Part shown: in pieces, positions 8,306 through 17,651 of the stretch
Layout: every line of letters begins with the position of its first letter
Position numbering within the stretch: the first letter of the stretch is position 1
Source of the DNA: Amorphus coralli DSM 19760
GTDB taxonomy: Bacteria; Pseudomonadota; Alphaproteobacteria; Rhizobiales; Amorphaceae
DNA: 64,000 bases
Direction: 5' to 3'
NCBI RefSeq assembly: GCF_000374525.1
Contig: NZ_KB894570.1
Coordinates: forward strand, 620,001-684,000
Program-made: the position numbers and the translations under genes
Notes under the pieces: model-generated
Seen by the model: the letters and a program-made list of their open reading frames with translations, nothing else
Database searches by the model: none
What the model was told of the DNA's origin: nothing

Positions 8306-9103
8306 TCAGGCCGCCACCGTAACCGCCCGCCGATAGAGATGCCACGTGGCATGGCCCAGAACGGGCAACACGACAATCAGGCCGAGAAAGGCCGGCAGCA
8401 TCGCCGCGACCAGCAGCACGCCGACGATCGCGCCCCAGGCGAGCATCACCAGCGGGCTCTTCAGGACAGTCTGCACGCTGGCGATCATCGCCGTGACGAT
8501 GTCGGGGTCGCGGTCGAGAAGCAGCGGGATCGACACCACCGTCAGCGAGAAGAGGACGGTGGCGAAGGCCGCGCCCACGGCAGATCCGACCACGAGAAAA
8601 CCGAGCCCGTCCGACGTGGTCAGGACTGTCGTCAGGAACTCCCCGACCGACGAGAACGAGCGGAAACCCAGGAAGATCGCCAGCCAGATCCGCACCTGGT
8701 ACATCCACAACCAGAACACGAACAGCACCACGAAGGCCATCCACGAGACCTCGCGCTTGCGACTCTCCAGCATGACGAAGAGCACACCCTTCCAGGTGAG
8801 CGGCGTTCCGGCTTCCAGTCGCCGGCTGATCTCGTAGAGACCGACCGCCACGAACGGTCCGACCAGCGGAAAGCCGATGGCCGCAGGGATGACCCAGTAG
8901 GCGGCGTTGAGCCGCGCCAGGGCGTAGACCACGAAGATCCCGCCGGCGGCATAGATCGCCCCGAAGAAAAGCCCCATCGCCGGCGCGGCGCGGAAATCGG
9001 CAATCCCGGCGCCCAGGGCCGCGCGCAGATCGGCGAACGTCACCTTGTTGATGGTGATCTGCCGGAGCGTCACGACCGCATCGGAGCGCGAGCTTTCTGC
9101 CAT
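8306..9103 (-). CDS. DUF2189 membrane protein
   Basis: This 265-residue membrane protein has a short cytoplasmic N-terminus (VTLRQITINKVTFADLRAALGAGIADFR) leading into about six hydrophobic helices. This arrangement is the signature of DUF2189. Helices lie near residues 40-62, 68-88, 118-146, 160-190, 205-222 and 232-252. Family members are common in alphaproteobacteria and have no assigned function. It precedes the brnA gene by 42 bases on the same strand, so the two could share a transcript. Confidence 0.82.
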   Translation of the reverse strand: MAESSRSDAVVTLRQITINKVTFADLRAALGAGIADFRAAPAMGLFFGAIYAAGGIFVVYALARLNAAYWVIPAAIGFPLVGPFVAVGLYEISRRLEAGTPLTWKGVLFVMLESRKREVSWMAFVVLFVFWLWMYQVRIWLAIFLGFRSFSSVGEFLTTVLTTSDGLGFLVVGSAVGAAFATVLFSLTVVSIPLLLDRDPDIVTAMIASVQTVLKSPLVMLAWGAIVGVLLVAAMLPAFLGLIVVLPVLGHATWHLYRRAVTVAA

Positions 9104-10055
9104 TCCCCCTCCCGTCCATTCTCTCCGCCGGTGTCGGCGAAGGCGGATTTCCAGGGAAGTCTAGCCCAGCCCCGGCGCCCCGCATTGACTTCGCTCATCT
9201 TTGCGCAGCCCTGACACCCCGCCGGCGTGAGCCACGCGCGAAGCGGGCTCGCGTAGCGCCCCCACCCCAAACACCATCACCCCCGCGCCGCATCCGGCCG
9301 GGGTTTCAAAGAGCAGGGATCGGTGGGGCGCAAAACGGCGGCCATCCGATTTGTATTGTTGCGGTCGCCCTTCGGCGCCCCACCCTGACGTTCGAACCGA
9401 TGCAGCCACCCATCTTCCGAGGGTGCAAGGGATCGGACCTTGCCACCCCTCCACCGGGCGGCGGACGCCGCGCAGTCGCAAGTACCCCTACTAAGGCGGT
9501 TCGCGAGAACCGCGTCTTCGAGGCCATGCGCGGCGCGTCCCGCCTCCTGTCCCGGCGGACGCCACACGCCATCGGCACACCCAGCCCGCCCGTCCGTTAC
9601 ACAGGCTGCAGCCAGGCCGTCAGGCCCTTAACCCACGTGGCGGTCGGTCCGGCACGGCTCCCAGCGGGTCAAGCGACGGGGGGAGGATACGGGAGGGCGA
9701 GAGGGCGGGGATAAGATGGGGGTGTTTTGGTCCGCTCACGCGGCGTTTGTCGCCTGGTTTGTTCTCCGCTCACGCCGAATGCGCTGGCGCGCATCGGCTC
9801 CGCAAGGGCGGCCTGCGTCTTTCCAGGTCGCGTGCGCGAACGGAAAACCGGTTCCCACTTTTCCTGCGCTCGCTCGGCCGGCGCGCGGTCGCGCGCGGAT
9901 GCACCACCACCCCGTCGACGTCCAGCATCAGGCACTCGATCACGCGGCGCTCCCCGGCCCCAGATAGTTCCCGGCGGCCGCTCTAAAGGATCGGCCACCG
10001 AGGGGGAACGGCGACGCGTTGTCCGTCCCGCCGCTCCGGCCCCTTGGCTCCGCCC
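9104..10055. repeat. 952-bp gene-free region with repeat modules
   Basis: No convincing gene is present on either strand. The region contains an inverted GCGGTTC-GCGA-GAACCGC hairpin at 9496-9513. A composite repeat in inverted orientation follows. Its 3' half-module (CGCTCACGCCGA..CGGCTCCG) is at 9767-9802, the core hairpin GGAAAACCGGTTCCCACTTT plus TCC at 9841-9866, and the 5' half-module (CGGCCGGCGCGCGGTCGCGC) at 9875-9897. Fragments of the same modules occur at 9733-9750 and about 9220-9250. It is a repeat-accumulating gap between convergent or unrelated transcription units. Confidence 0.7.
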
Positions 10056-11189
10056 TCAGAACACCGGCCGGAAACCGCCGTCGGCGAGCGCCGCGTGGCG
10101 GCGGGCCTCCCACGCGGCCTGCCAGTCGTCCGGGTTTTCCGCCTTCAGCGCCGCCCAGGCTGCGGCGAGCGCCTCCTGGCGGGCGACGAGCCGGTCGTTG
10201 TGCGCCTGGGCCGCGTCGGTCCACACGCCGGCCTCCTTCAGCGCGGCGACGGCGCCGTCGTGATAGGGCACGAACCACAGGAGCTGCTGCGGATCGACGG
10301 CCCAGCCGTCGATGCCGAAGGCCTTGCCCTCGTAGCGGGGATAGAGCTCGATGAGCGCCGTTGTCATGGCTTCGACGAGCCCGGCGTCGGTGTCTTCCCG
10401 CGCGACGAGGATCGGGTAGGGGTAGTGGACGCCGGGGTGCTGCTCGGCCGACCCGGCCGCGGCGGGACCCTCGGTGGCGGTGTGCGGCACGAAATAGGGC
10501 GCGACCGCCTCCAGCCGCTTCAGGCCCGCCGTGTCGGTCGGGTCGACCGGCGGCCAGACCAGTCCGCGCGGCCCCTCGGCCGCCTTGCGGCTGCGTTCGT
10601 TGGCCCCGGCGAAGGCGGCGTCGAGCTGGCCGTCCCGCAGCGCGTTCAGCGCCGGCCCGAACGATCCCGCCACCTCGACGCGGGTGACGTCGTCCCAGCC
10701 GAGCCCACCATAGGCCAGATGCGCCTCGGTGTTGACGTTGACCACCGGCAGGTCGGTGTACCAGGCGACCCGCTTGCCCTTCAGGTCGGCATAGGTCTCC
10801 ACGCCCGCGTCGCCGGCCACCGCGATGCCGAAATTGATCGGCTCGTCGGTGTTGGCGAGCACCAGGCGGACCTTCTGCGGGCCCCAGTCCTCTGCCGCGA
10901 AGTCGAAGACGCCCTCCTGCGCGGCAATCGACCCGGCCACCGCCGTGGCGGCGAAGTCCACCGCGCCGTCGCGCAACAGCCCGGCATTGGCGAGGTCTGA
11001 GCCGCCGGGCTGGACGTGCAGCGTCGCCCCGGACGCCGCGTGCAGCGCGTCGCCGATGGCCCGGGCCTGCTGCGCTGCCATCGGATGGTAGGTCGCCCAG
11101 CTCACCTCGGACGGAAATTCAAGGTCCGCCGCCAGCGCCGGTCCGGCAAGCAGGCAGGCTGCGATCGCGCCCCTCGCAAAAGTCTTCAT
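10056..11189 (-). CDS. TAXI-family TRAP transporter solute-binding protein
   Basis: The protein has 377 residues, with a signal peptide ending ALA-ADLEF at about residue 21. The mature part has the TAXI (NMT1-like) features. HVQPGGSDLANAGLLRDGAVDFA lies near 58-80. The lobe segment DLKGKRVAWYTDLP is near 136-149, and a C-terminal helix-rich extension follows. TAXI proteins deliver substrates such as glutamate or other organic anions to fused DctQM permeases. No permease gene is adjacent, so the transporter partner must be encoded elsewhere or the protein is an orphan receptor. Confidence 0.8.
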   Translation of the reverse strand: MKTFARGAIAACLLAGPALAADLEFPSEVSWATYHPMAAQQARAIGDALHAASGATLHVQPGGSDLANAGLLRDGAVDFAATAVAGSIAAQEGVFDFAAEDWGPQKVRLVLANTDEPINFGIAVAGDAGVETYADLKGKRVAWYTDLPVVNVNTEAHLAYGGLGWDDVTRVEVAGSFGPALNALRDGQLDAAFAGANERSRKAAEGPRGLVWPPVDPTDTAGLKRLEAVAPYFVPHTATEGPAAAGSAEQHPGVHYPYPILVAREDTDAGLVEAMTTALIELYPRYEGKAFGIDGWAVDPQQLLWFVPYHDGAVAALKEAGVWTDAAQAHNDRLVARQEALAAAWAALKAENPDDWQAAWEARRHAALADGGFRPVF

Positions 11190-11410
11190 GCCTGATCCCC
11201 CTGATCTCGCTCAGCCGGGTCGGACCGTGAACTGTTGTCAGTGTATCGTCAAGAAGAAAATCCGGATCGTGACATGTTCGAATATTATATGACGACTGAA
11301 TTTCTGGAGAATGGATGCCGCGAAAGTGGCAGTTTTCCGGTCTGCGGCCTGTTGGTGACGGCCGGTGAACACGCTCGCGTAATCCCGTCCCATTCCGGGC
11401 ACCTGCCCCA

Positions 11411-11450
11411 GTCTCCACTCACTCCCGCGAAAGCGGGAGTGAGTGGAGAC
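11411..11450. repeat. Perfect 18-bp-arm palindrome with GAAA tetraloop
   Basis: GTCTCCACTCACTCCCGC (11411-11428) is followed by GAAA and then its exact reverse complement (11433-11450). As RNA this would be an 18-bp hairpin capped by a GNRA tetraloop. No T-run follows, so it is not a classic terminator. Related CCGC-GAAA-GCGG hairpins occur at 13501-13516 and, in shorter form, at 15808-15827. Confidence 0.85.
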
Positions 11451-11482
11451 TAGCCTGGTGCAAGGCCTGACCGGTTGAGCCT

Positions 11483-11546
11483 CGATGGCGGCAGCGCCCT
11501 CCGCCTCTCCTTCCGCATGCGTCCGCTGCACAGCCCTATGGATTCC
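11483..11546 (+). repeat. 64-nt dispersed repeat, copy 1
   Basis: It aligns without gaps to 13561-13624, with about 56 of 64 positions identical by eye, including the shared end CCCTATGGATTCC. In copy 2 the next bases complete a short hairpin (AGCCTTCGCGGGAAT). In copy 1 that half is replaced by the IS30-like end, suggesting insertion into the repeat. Confidence 0.7.
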
Positions 11547-11592
11547 CTGATTGCACAAACGAAGTGCAACACCCTGCTAGGATGTTGCCGCT

Positions 11593-11826
11593 ATGGGAAA
11601 TCGATACCGACAGCTCTGTCTTGAGGAGCGGTGTTTGCTCGCCTGCCAGGCGGAGGGCTACCTGCCCGACCGCGACCCGGACACGCTCGCCTTTACGCTC
11701 TGGTCGACGGTTCACGGCGCCGCATCGTTGATCGCCCAGAACCGCGTGCCATCCACAACTGATCGGGCTCACCTCGTGACGACCATCATCGACACGGTGA
11801 TGGACCTCGTCGCGGCAACGCGCTGA
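11593..11826 (+). pseudogene. Chimeric remnant: IS30 transposase N-terminus joined to TetR C-terminus
   Basis: The 77-codon frame appears to be made of two unrelated pieces. Residues 1-18 (MGNRYRQLCLEERCLLAC) match the start of IS30-family transposases (the YxQLxLEER motif). From about residue 22 onward the sequence looks like the C-terminal ligand-binding end of a TetR regulator: DPDTLAFTLWSTVHGAASL, then LVTTIIDTVMDLVAATR. The sequence upstream (from 11547) resembles the IS terminus. The simplest reading is an IS30 insertion into a tetR gene followed by deletion, leaving a small in-frame fusion. Whether it is expressed is unknown. Confidence 0.6.
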
Positions 11827-12008
11827 GGCCAGACAACCGAGCGCCGAGATTGTCCGGCCGGCCGCCGTCGCATAAACCCAGAGGTTGCAGGCCGGCATCC
11901 AAGGACCGCACTTCACCGTCATCCGATGCGCATGCCGCGTCTGCTATGGCCCGGAGCGCGAGGAACGACACATCCCGCGCCTCACCGAGAAAGCCCCAGG
12001 ACCCGCCG

Positions 12009-13424
12009 ATGACCGATGCCCTGCGCCCCGAGGATCCGACCTGGCACTCCGACGATCCGCACCTCGCCGGCGTCTTCACGCCGGTGGCGCGCGAAATCGA
12101 CGTCGCCGACCTCACCGTGGTCTCCGGCCGCATCCCGGAGGACCTCTCCGGTGCCTACATGCGCAACGGACCGAACCCGCTGTTTCAGCCGCTTTCCTAC
12201 ACCTACCCGCTCGACGGCGACGGCATGATCCACGCCGTCTTCTTCGACAACGGCCGCGCCCGCTATCGCAACCGCTTCGTGGAAACCAGGGAGCTCAAGG
12301 TTGAGCGCCGTGCCGGGCACGCCGTCTGGGGCGGGCTGATGGCGCCGCGCCCCATCGATCCGGCGCTGCTTTCGCCGGGCGGGCCCGGTTCGCCCTTCAA
12401 GAACGGCGCCTTCATCAACGTGCTGTCCCACGGCGGCCACCTCCTGGCGCTCGGCGAGGCGGAAGCGGCCTACGAAATGACGATGGAGCTGGAGACGCTC
12501 TGCGAATGGACCGCCGGCACCGGCGCCCCCTTGCCCATCGGCGCCCACAACCGCCACCACCCGGTGACCGGCGACCTGTTCGCCATCGCCTACGATCCCG
12601 AGAGCCCGGAGGTTCAGGTCCGCCGCATCGATCCGGCCGGGCGTCTTGCGGACAACTTCACCGTCCGGCTGCCCGCCCCCAGCATGATCCACGACTTCGT
12701 GCTCACCGAGCGCCACGTGGTCCTGCTGGTGGGTCCCGCCATCTTCGACATCGAGGCGGCGCAGCGCGGCGGCTCGGTCCTCGCCTGGCGGCCGGATCTC
12801 GGCACGACCATCGCCGTGGTGGGGCTCGACGGCAGCGCCCCGACCATGCTCGAGGCCGACCCCTTCTTCGTCTACCATTTCGCCAACGGCTTCGAGCGCG
12901 GCAGCTCCATCATCATCGACTATGTGCGCCACCCCGCCTTCAGCCTGGGCCCGGACGGCGATGACGGGGCGCCGCATCTGCATCGCCTGGTGCTCGATCC
13001 GGCGACCCGGCAGATCCGGGACGCCAGGATCTCCGACTTCGCCACCGAGTTTCCCCGCGTCAACGACCGGCTGGAGGCGCGGGCGACGTGCTTCGTCTAC
13101 GTGCCCCAGCTGACGGGCACGCTGACGCGCGGACCGCATCCCTCCGCCACCTTCAACGCCATCAGCAAGGTGGACACGGAGACCGGCGCCACCCGCACCC
13201 ACGACCTCGGCGAACGGGTCGCGGGCGAGCCCGTGTTCATCCCGAAGCCCGGCGCCTCGGCCGAGGACGACGGCTATCTCGCCGTCTTCGCCACCGACCC
13301 CGCCGCCATGACCAGCGACCTGGTGCTGCTCGACGCCGCCGACGTCAGTCGCGAGCCCGTCGCCGTCATCCGCATGCCCCAGCGCGTACCCCAGGGGCTG
13401 CACGGGACGTGGGTGGGGCGGTAG
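12009..13424 (+). CDS. Carotenoid oxygenase (RPE65/lignostilbene dioxygenase family)
   Basis: This 471-residue beta-propeller dioxygenase has four candidate iron-binding histidines: His180 in GAHNRHHPVTGD, His228 in SMIHDF, His290 in VYHFANGFE and His465 in PQGLHGTW. The N-terminal GAYMRNGPNP and PLDGDGMIHAVFF motifs are also diagnostic. Enzymes of this family cleave carotenoid, apocarotenoid or stilbene double bonds with O2. No carotenoid biosynthesis genes are nearby, so a lignin-stilbene substrate is as plausible. The frame extends upstream, but the family sequence starts at the ATG at 12009. The tetR remnant upstream may once have been its regulator. Confidence 0.88.
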   Translation: MTDALRPEDPTWHSDDPHLAGVFTPVAREIDVADLTVVSGRIPEDLSGAYMRNGPNPLFQPLSYTYPLDGDGMIHAVFFDNGRARYRNRFVETRELKVERRAGHAVWGGLMAPRPIDPALLSPGGPGSPFKNGAFINVLSHGGHLLALGEAEAAYEMTMELETLCEWTAGTGAPLPIGAHNRHHPVTGDLFAIAYDPESPEVQVRRIDPAGRLADNFTVRLPAPSMIHDFVLTERHVVLLVGPAIFDIEAAQRGGSVLAWRPDLGTTIAVVGLDGSAPTMLEADPFFVYHFANGFERGSSIIIDYVRHPAFSLGPDGDDGAPHLHRLVLDPATRQIRDARISDFATEFPRVNDRLEARATCFVYVPQLTGTLTRGPHPSATFNAISKVDTETGATRTHDLGERVAGEPVFIPKPGASAEDDGYLAVFATDPAAMTSDLVLLDAADVSREPVAVIRMPQRVPQGLHGTWVGR

Positions 13425-13682
13425 AAATCTCGCGCGCTGGTGGGAGGAGTACGCAGGGTCTGAGGTCAGATCCCCGGAGCCAGCCCCCACCTCCGCTCAT
13501 CCCCGCGAAAGCGGGGGTCCATGCTGACTCGCCAAATGGGTGGGAGACGTGATCGCGCCCCGATGTCGGCAGCGCTCTCCGCCTCTCATTCCGCATGAGC
13601 CGGCTGCAAGGCCCTATGGATTCCAGCCTTCGCGGGAATGAGCGGAGTGTGGGTGGCGGCCCAGGGGCTCAAGTGGCCCCGA
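13425..13682. repeat. Convergent intergenic region with repeat hairpins
   Basis: These 258 bases lie between the 3' ends of the oxygenase and helicase genes. They hold CCCCGC-GAAA-GCGGGG (13501-13516), copy 2 of the 64-nt repeat (13561-13624), and an overlapping imperfect hairpin ATTCC-AGCCTTCGC-GGGAAT (13620-13639). Such hairpins between convergent genes may stop transcription from both sides. No gene is seen. Confidence 0.65.
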
Positions 13683-15506
13683 TCAGTCCGGGCGCTTCGG
13701 CTTGCGCTTCTTGTGCTTTGGCGGTTTGCCGTGATCGGCCGGCGCCGCCTGGTGCTTGTGGCCCGGCTTGTGGCCGGGTTTGCCGCCCGGCTTGAATTTC
13801 GGCTTCGCCGCCTTCGGCCGTGCGCCCGCCTCGCCGGCCGGCGCGATCGTGATGCCGCGCTCCAGGCTGCCGGGCTGCTTGAGCCGGTCGGCAAAACCGG
13901 CGGCCCTGTCGGCGGAAATCTCGAACCGGGTCTCGGTGGCGTCGATCTTGATGGCGCCGACATCGCGTTTCGACACGCCGCCGGCGTTGCAGATCATCGG
14001 CAGCAGAAACTTCGGATCGGCGCGATGCTTGCGCCCCAGCGAGATGGTGAACCAGACGCCGTCCCGCATGTCCGGGCCGCGCGGCTCGCGCGCCGGCGCG
14101 CCCGTGTCGGCAGACCGGCGGTCGCGCCCGGGCGTCCTGGTCCTGAGCGCCTCGGTGGGAAGCGGCAGGAGTTCCTCAGGCACCGGGTGGGCGGCGATCT
14201 GCTGGCGCAGGAATGCGGCCGCGATGCGCTGCGGCCCGGCCCGCTCCAGCAATTCGGCCACGAGGTCGGCCTCCGCCTCGTCGGGCTCGGCGGCGGAGAC
14301 GGCGGCATCGACGATCCGCCGACGGTTGCGCGCCTCGATATCGGCAATGCCGGGTGCTGCACGGACGGTCGCCGCCAGCTTCGCCATGGCCAGCACGCGC
14401 TGCGCCGCGCCCCGCCTGTTCTCCGGAACGATGAGCACGCAGACACCCTTGCGGCCGGCGCGGCCGGTCCGGCCGGAGCGATGCAGCAGGGTTTCCGGCT
14501 TGCTCGGCATGTCGGCGTGGACCACGAGGTCGAGGTTCGGAAGGTCGATGCCGCGCGCCGCGACATCGGTCGCCACGCAGACGCGCGCCCGCCCGTCGCG
14601 CATGGACTGCAGCGCGTTCGACCGCTCCGACTGTGCCATCTCGCCCGACAGCGACACCACCGCGAAGCCCCGGTTGGCCAGGCGCGCGGTCAGGTGGCGA
14701 ACCGCCTCGCGCGTGTGGCAGAAGACCAGCGCGCTCAGGCTGTCGGACTCAAGCAGCGTGTTGATGATGGCGTGCTCGCGCTCGTCGCGCCGCACCAGCA
14801 TCAGCTGGTATTCGATGTCGGCGTGCTGCTCGGTGGACGCGGTCGTCTCGATGCGCACCGCGTCCCTCTGCACGGTGCTGGCGAGCTCGGCGATGCCGCG
14901 CCGGACGGTCGCCGAGAACAGAAGCGTGCGGCGCTCCTGGGGCGCCGCGCCAAGGATGAACTCCAAATCTTCGCGAAAGCCGAGATCCAGCATCTCGTCG
15001 GCTTCGTCGAGAACCACGGCGCGGACGGCGGAGAGATCCAGCGCGCCCCGGGTGATGTGATCGCGCAGGCGTCCGGGCGTGCCGATGACCAGGTGGGCGC
15101 CGCGCTCGAGCGCCCGGCGCTCGGTACGCATGTCCATGCCGCCGACGCAGGTCGCGATCCGGATCCCGGCTTCCGCGTAGAGCCAATCGAGTTCCCTCTG
15201 GACCTGGATGGCGAGTTCGCGCGTCGGCGCGATCACCAGGCCGAGGGGCGCCGCGGCGACGTCGAACCGAGCCTCGCCTTCTAGCAGCGTCGGCGCGATG
15301 GCGATGCCGAAGGCGACCGTCTTTCCCGAGCCCGTCTGCGCGGAGACCAGCAGGTCGGCGTCCCCGTGATCCGGATCGGTCATCGCCATCTGGACCGGGG
15401 TCAGTTCGCTGTAGCCCTTCGCCGCAAGGGCGGAAGCAAGCGCCGGATGGATGGCAGCCGTCGGGGACGGGGCGTCGGAATCGGTCTTCGGGGTCATCGT
15501 CATCAC
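13683..15506 (-). CDS. DEAD-box RNA helicase with DbpA-type C-terminal domain
   Basis: This is a 607-residue DEAD-box helicase. The Q motif region is at 31-41, motif I AQTGSGKT at 56-63, then PTRELA, TPGRL, DEAD in VLDEADEMLD, SAT, and HRSGRTGR in the second RecA domain. A DbpA-like RNA-binding domain follows around residues 480-555 (WFTISLGRKHRADPKFLLPMIC). The last 45 residues are an extremely Lys/Pro/Gly/His-rich basic tail that should bind RNA non-specifically. It is likely a ribosome-assembly or cold-shock helicase of the DeaD/CsdA type. It is monocistronic. Confidence 0.9.
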   Translation of the reverse strand: MMTMTPKTDSDAPSPTAAIHPALASALAAKGYSELTPVQMAMTDPDHGDADLLVSAQTGSGKTVAFGIAIAPTLLEGEARFDVAAAPLGLVIAPTRELAIQVQRELDWLYAEAGIRIATCVGGMDMRTERRALERGAHLVIGTPGRLRDHITRGALDLSAVRAVVLDEADEMLDLGFREDLEFILGAAPQERRTLLFSATVRRGIAELASTVQRDAVRIETTASTEQHADIEYQLMLVRRDEREHAIINTLLESDSLSALVFCHTREAVRHLTARLANRGFAVVSLSGEMAQSERSNALQSMRDGRARVCVATDVAARGIDLPNLDLVVHADMPSKPETLLHRSGRTGRAGRKGVCVLIVPENRRGAAQRVLAMAKLAATVRAAPGIADIEARNRRRIVDAAVSAAEPDEAEADLVAELLERAGPQRIAAAFLRQQIAAHPVPEELLPLPTEALRTRTPGRDRRSADTGAPAREPRGPDMRDGVWFTISLGRKHRADPKFLLPMICNAGGVSKRDVGAIKIDATETRFEISADRAAGFADRLKQPGSLERGITIAPAGEAGARPKAAKPKFKPGGKPGHKPGHKHQAAPADHGKPPKHKKRKPKRPD

Positions 15507-15875
15507 CTTTGAGCCCCGCCAGATATCATCATGTGAGCGCTCAGGGCAGCGCTAGTTTGCGCGCTTCTCCGCATTCGGGGAAATGAGAGGCGTGCAGGAG
15601 CTGGCTCCGATTGAACCAGACTCGGCTTGGCTCGACAGCACCCATCAGCGCGCAACCGCGCGCCGGTTAGCGGGCGCAGGAAAAGTGGGAACCGGTTTCC
15701 GTCAGCGCTCGCGCCGTAAAGGAGTCACGTCGCGCCCGTCCGGAGCCGGTGCGCGAAGCTCACCCGGCGTGAGGGGTAAACGGGCAGGCCGCAGCCCGAA
15801 GCCCTGGATTCCCGCCTTCGCGGGAATGAGCGGTGGATGGGGCGGGCGCCCTGCCCTAAGCGCCCGCCTTGTGAG
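15507..15875. repeat. 369-bp intergenic region with composite repeat and ATTCCC hairpin
   Basis: This region lies between aspS (3' end) and the helicase (5' end). It contains the 5' half-module CAGCGCGCAACCGCGCGCCG at 15646-15667, the core hairpin in inverted orientation at 15677-15701 (one A shorter than other copies), and the 3' half-module (CGGAGCCGGT..GGCGTGAGGGG) at 15741-15776. A perfect ATTCCC-GCCTTCGC-GGGAAT hairpin follows at 15808-15827. No gene is seen. Confidence 0.7.
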
Positions 15876-17651
15876 TTACTCCGGCAAGTTCAGCCGGATG
15901 TGGAGCTCGCGGAGCTGCTTGGCGGAGACCTCCGACGGGGCGCCCATCATCAGGTCCTCGGCGCGCTGGTTCATCGGGAACAGCGTCACGTCGCGCAAAT
16001 TCTCCGCGTCGCAGAGCAGCATGACGATGCGGTCGATGCCCGGCGCGATGCCGCCGTGCGGCGGGGCGCCCATCTCCAGCGCGCGGATCATGCCGCCGAA
16101 CTTCTCCTGCAGCACTTCCTCGCCGTAGCCGGCGATGCCGAACGCCTTGCGCATGATCTCCGGCTTGTGGTTCCGGATGGCGCCCGACGACAGCTCAACG
16201 CCGTTGCAGACGATGTCGTACTGGAAGGCCTTGATCTCCAGCGGATCCATCGTCTCCAGCGCCTCCAGCCCGCCCTGGGGCATGGAGAACGGGTTGTGGG
16301 AGAAGTCGACCTTGTCGTTCTCGTCATCCCACTCGAACATCGGGAAGTCGACAATCCAGCAGAAGGCGAACTGGTCCTCGTCCACCAGGCCGAGCTCGAA
16401 GCCGACCTTCTGGCGGGCGCGGCCGGCGAAGTCGACGAAGGTCTTGGGCACGCCGCAGACGAAGAAGACGGCGTCGCCGGCGTCCAGGCCAAGCTGGGCG
16501 CGGATCGCCGCGGTGCGCTCCGGGCCGATATTCTTGGCGATGGGACCGGCACCCTCCTCCTCGCCCTCGCGGAAGAAGATGTAGCCGAGGCCCGGCTGGC
16601 CTTCCCCTTGAGCCCACGAGTTCATGCGGTCGCAGAAGGCGCGGCTGCCGCCGGTCTTCGCCGGGATCGCCCAGACCTGGACGCGGTCGTCGGCCTCGAT
16701 CTGGCGGGCGAACACCTTGAAGCCGGAGCCGGCGAAGTGCTCGGTCACGTCGGCCATCTGGATCGGGTTGCGCAGGTCCGGCTTGTCGGAGCCGTAGAGG
16801 CGCATGGCATCGGCATACGGGATCATCGGGAAGGATTCCGTCACCCGTCGGCCGTTGCCGAACTCGACGAACAGGTCGCGCAGCACCGGCTCGACGGCGC
16901 CGAACACGTCTTCCTGCTCAACGAAGCTCATCTCGATGTCGAGCTGGTAGAACTCGCCGGGCGAGCGGTCGGCGCGGGCGTCCTCGTCGCGGAAGCACGG
17001 CGCGATCTGGAAGTAGCGGTCGAAGCCCGCCACCATGATCAGCTGCTTGAACTGCTGCGGCGCCTGGGGCAGCGCGTAGAACTTGCCGGGATGCAGCCGC
17101 GAGGGGACGAGGAAGTCGCGCGCGCCCTCCGGCGACGACGCCGTCAGGATCGGCGTCTGGAATTCCATGAAGCCGGCATCGGTCATGCGGCGGCGGATCG
17201 AGGCGATGATCTCCGAACGCTTGACGATGTTCTTGTGCATCTGCTCGCGGCGCAGATCCAGGAAGCGGTACTTGAGGCGGGTTTCTTCCGGGTAGTCGAG
17301 ATCGCCGAAGACCGGCAGCGGCAGCTCGGCAGCGGCCGACAGCACCTCGATCTCGCGCGCGAAGACCTCGATCTGGCCGGTGGGCAGACGATCGTTGGTG
17401 GTCTCCGCGGTGCGGGCCTTCACCTCGCCGTCGACGCGAATCACCCACTCCGAACGGACCGTCTCGGCGATCTGGAAGGCCGGGGAATCGGGGTCGGCCA
17501 CCACCTGGGTGATGCCGTAATGGTCGCGCAGGTCGATGAAGAGCAGGCCGCCGTGATCGCGCACCCGGTGGACCCAGCCGGAGATCCGGACGGAGGTTCC
17601 AACGTCTCCCTCGCGCAGCGCGCCGCAGGTGTGGCTACGATACCGGTGCAT
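15876..17651 (-). CDS. aspS: Aspartyl-tRNA synthetase
   Basis: This 591-residue class II synthetase has an N-terminal OB-fold anticodon-binding domain (residues ~15-110, [23 protein letters not shown]). Motif 2 is [21 protein letters not shown] (~215-235). The bacterial GAD insertion follows, and motif 3 is [14 protein letters not shown] near the end. It charges tRNA-Asp. In alphaproteobacteria that have GatCAB the enzyme is often non-discriminating and also loads tRNA-Asn. I cannot decide this from sequence alone. It is divergent from secG with about 380 bp between. Confidence 0.95.
   Translation of the reverse strand: MHRYRSHTCGALREGDVGTSVRISGWVHRVRDHGGLLFIDLRDHYGITQVVADPDSPAFQIAETVRSEWVIRVDGEVKARTAETTNDRLPTGQIEVFAREIEVLSAAAELPLPVFGDLDYPEETRLKYRFLDLRREQMHKNIVKRSEIIASIRRRMTDAGFMEFQTPILTASSPEGARDFLVPSRLHPGKFYALPQAPQQFKQLIMVAGFDRYFQIAPCFRDEDARADRSPGEFYQLDIEMSFVEQEDVFGAVEPVLRDLFVEFGNGRRVTESFPMIPYADAMRLYGSDKPDLRNPIQMADVTEHFAGSGFKVFARQIEADDRVQVWAIPAKTGGSRAFCDRMNSWAQGEGQPGLGYIFFREGEEEGAGPIAKNIGPERTAAIRAQLGLDAGDAVFFVCGVPKTFVDFAGRARQKVGFELGLVDEDQFAFCWIVDFPMFEWDDENDKVDFSHNPFSMPQGGLEALETMDPLEIKAFQYDIVCNGVELSSGAIRNHKPEIMRKAFGIAGYGEEVLQEKFGGMIRALEMGAPPHGGIAPGIDRIVMLLCDAENLRDVTLFPMNQRAEDLMMGAPSEVSAKQLRELHIRLNLPE

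Larger units (their letters stand above)
11190..11592. other. 403-bp intergenic region with palindrome, repeat and IS end
   Basis: Reading rightwards, this holds the promoter region of the TAXI gene and a relatively AT-rich patch at 11235-11320. A perfect 40-bp palindrome follows at 11411-11450, then one copy of a 64-nt dispersed repeat at 11483-11546. Last comes the sequence TGATTGCACAAACGAAGTGC (from 11547), which appears to be the end of an IS30-type element. No gene is seen. Confidence 0.6.

Noticed and set aside
9380-9410. tRNA-like GTTCGAACC segment
   Set aside because: The T-loop-like bases are not accompanied by acceptor, D or anticodon stems on either strand.
11547-11650. Complete IS30 element
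   Set aside because: Only the first end and about 18 codons of the transposase remain; no right end or catalytic DDE region follows.
15808-15827. Neisseria dRS3 repeat (ATTCCC-N8-GGGAAT)
   Set aside because: The form matches, but such short hairpins occur in many high-GC bacteria; there is no sign of Neisseria DNA, so it is treated as a local REP-like hairpin.
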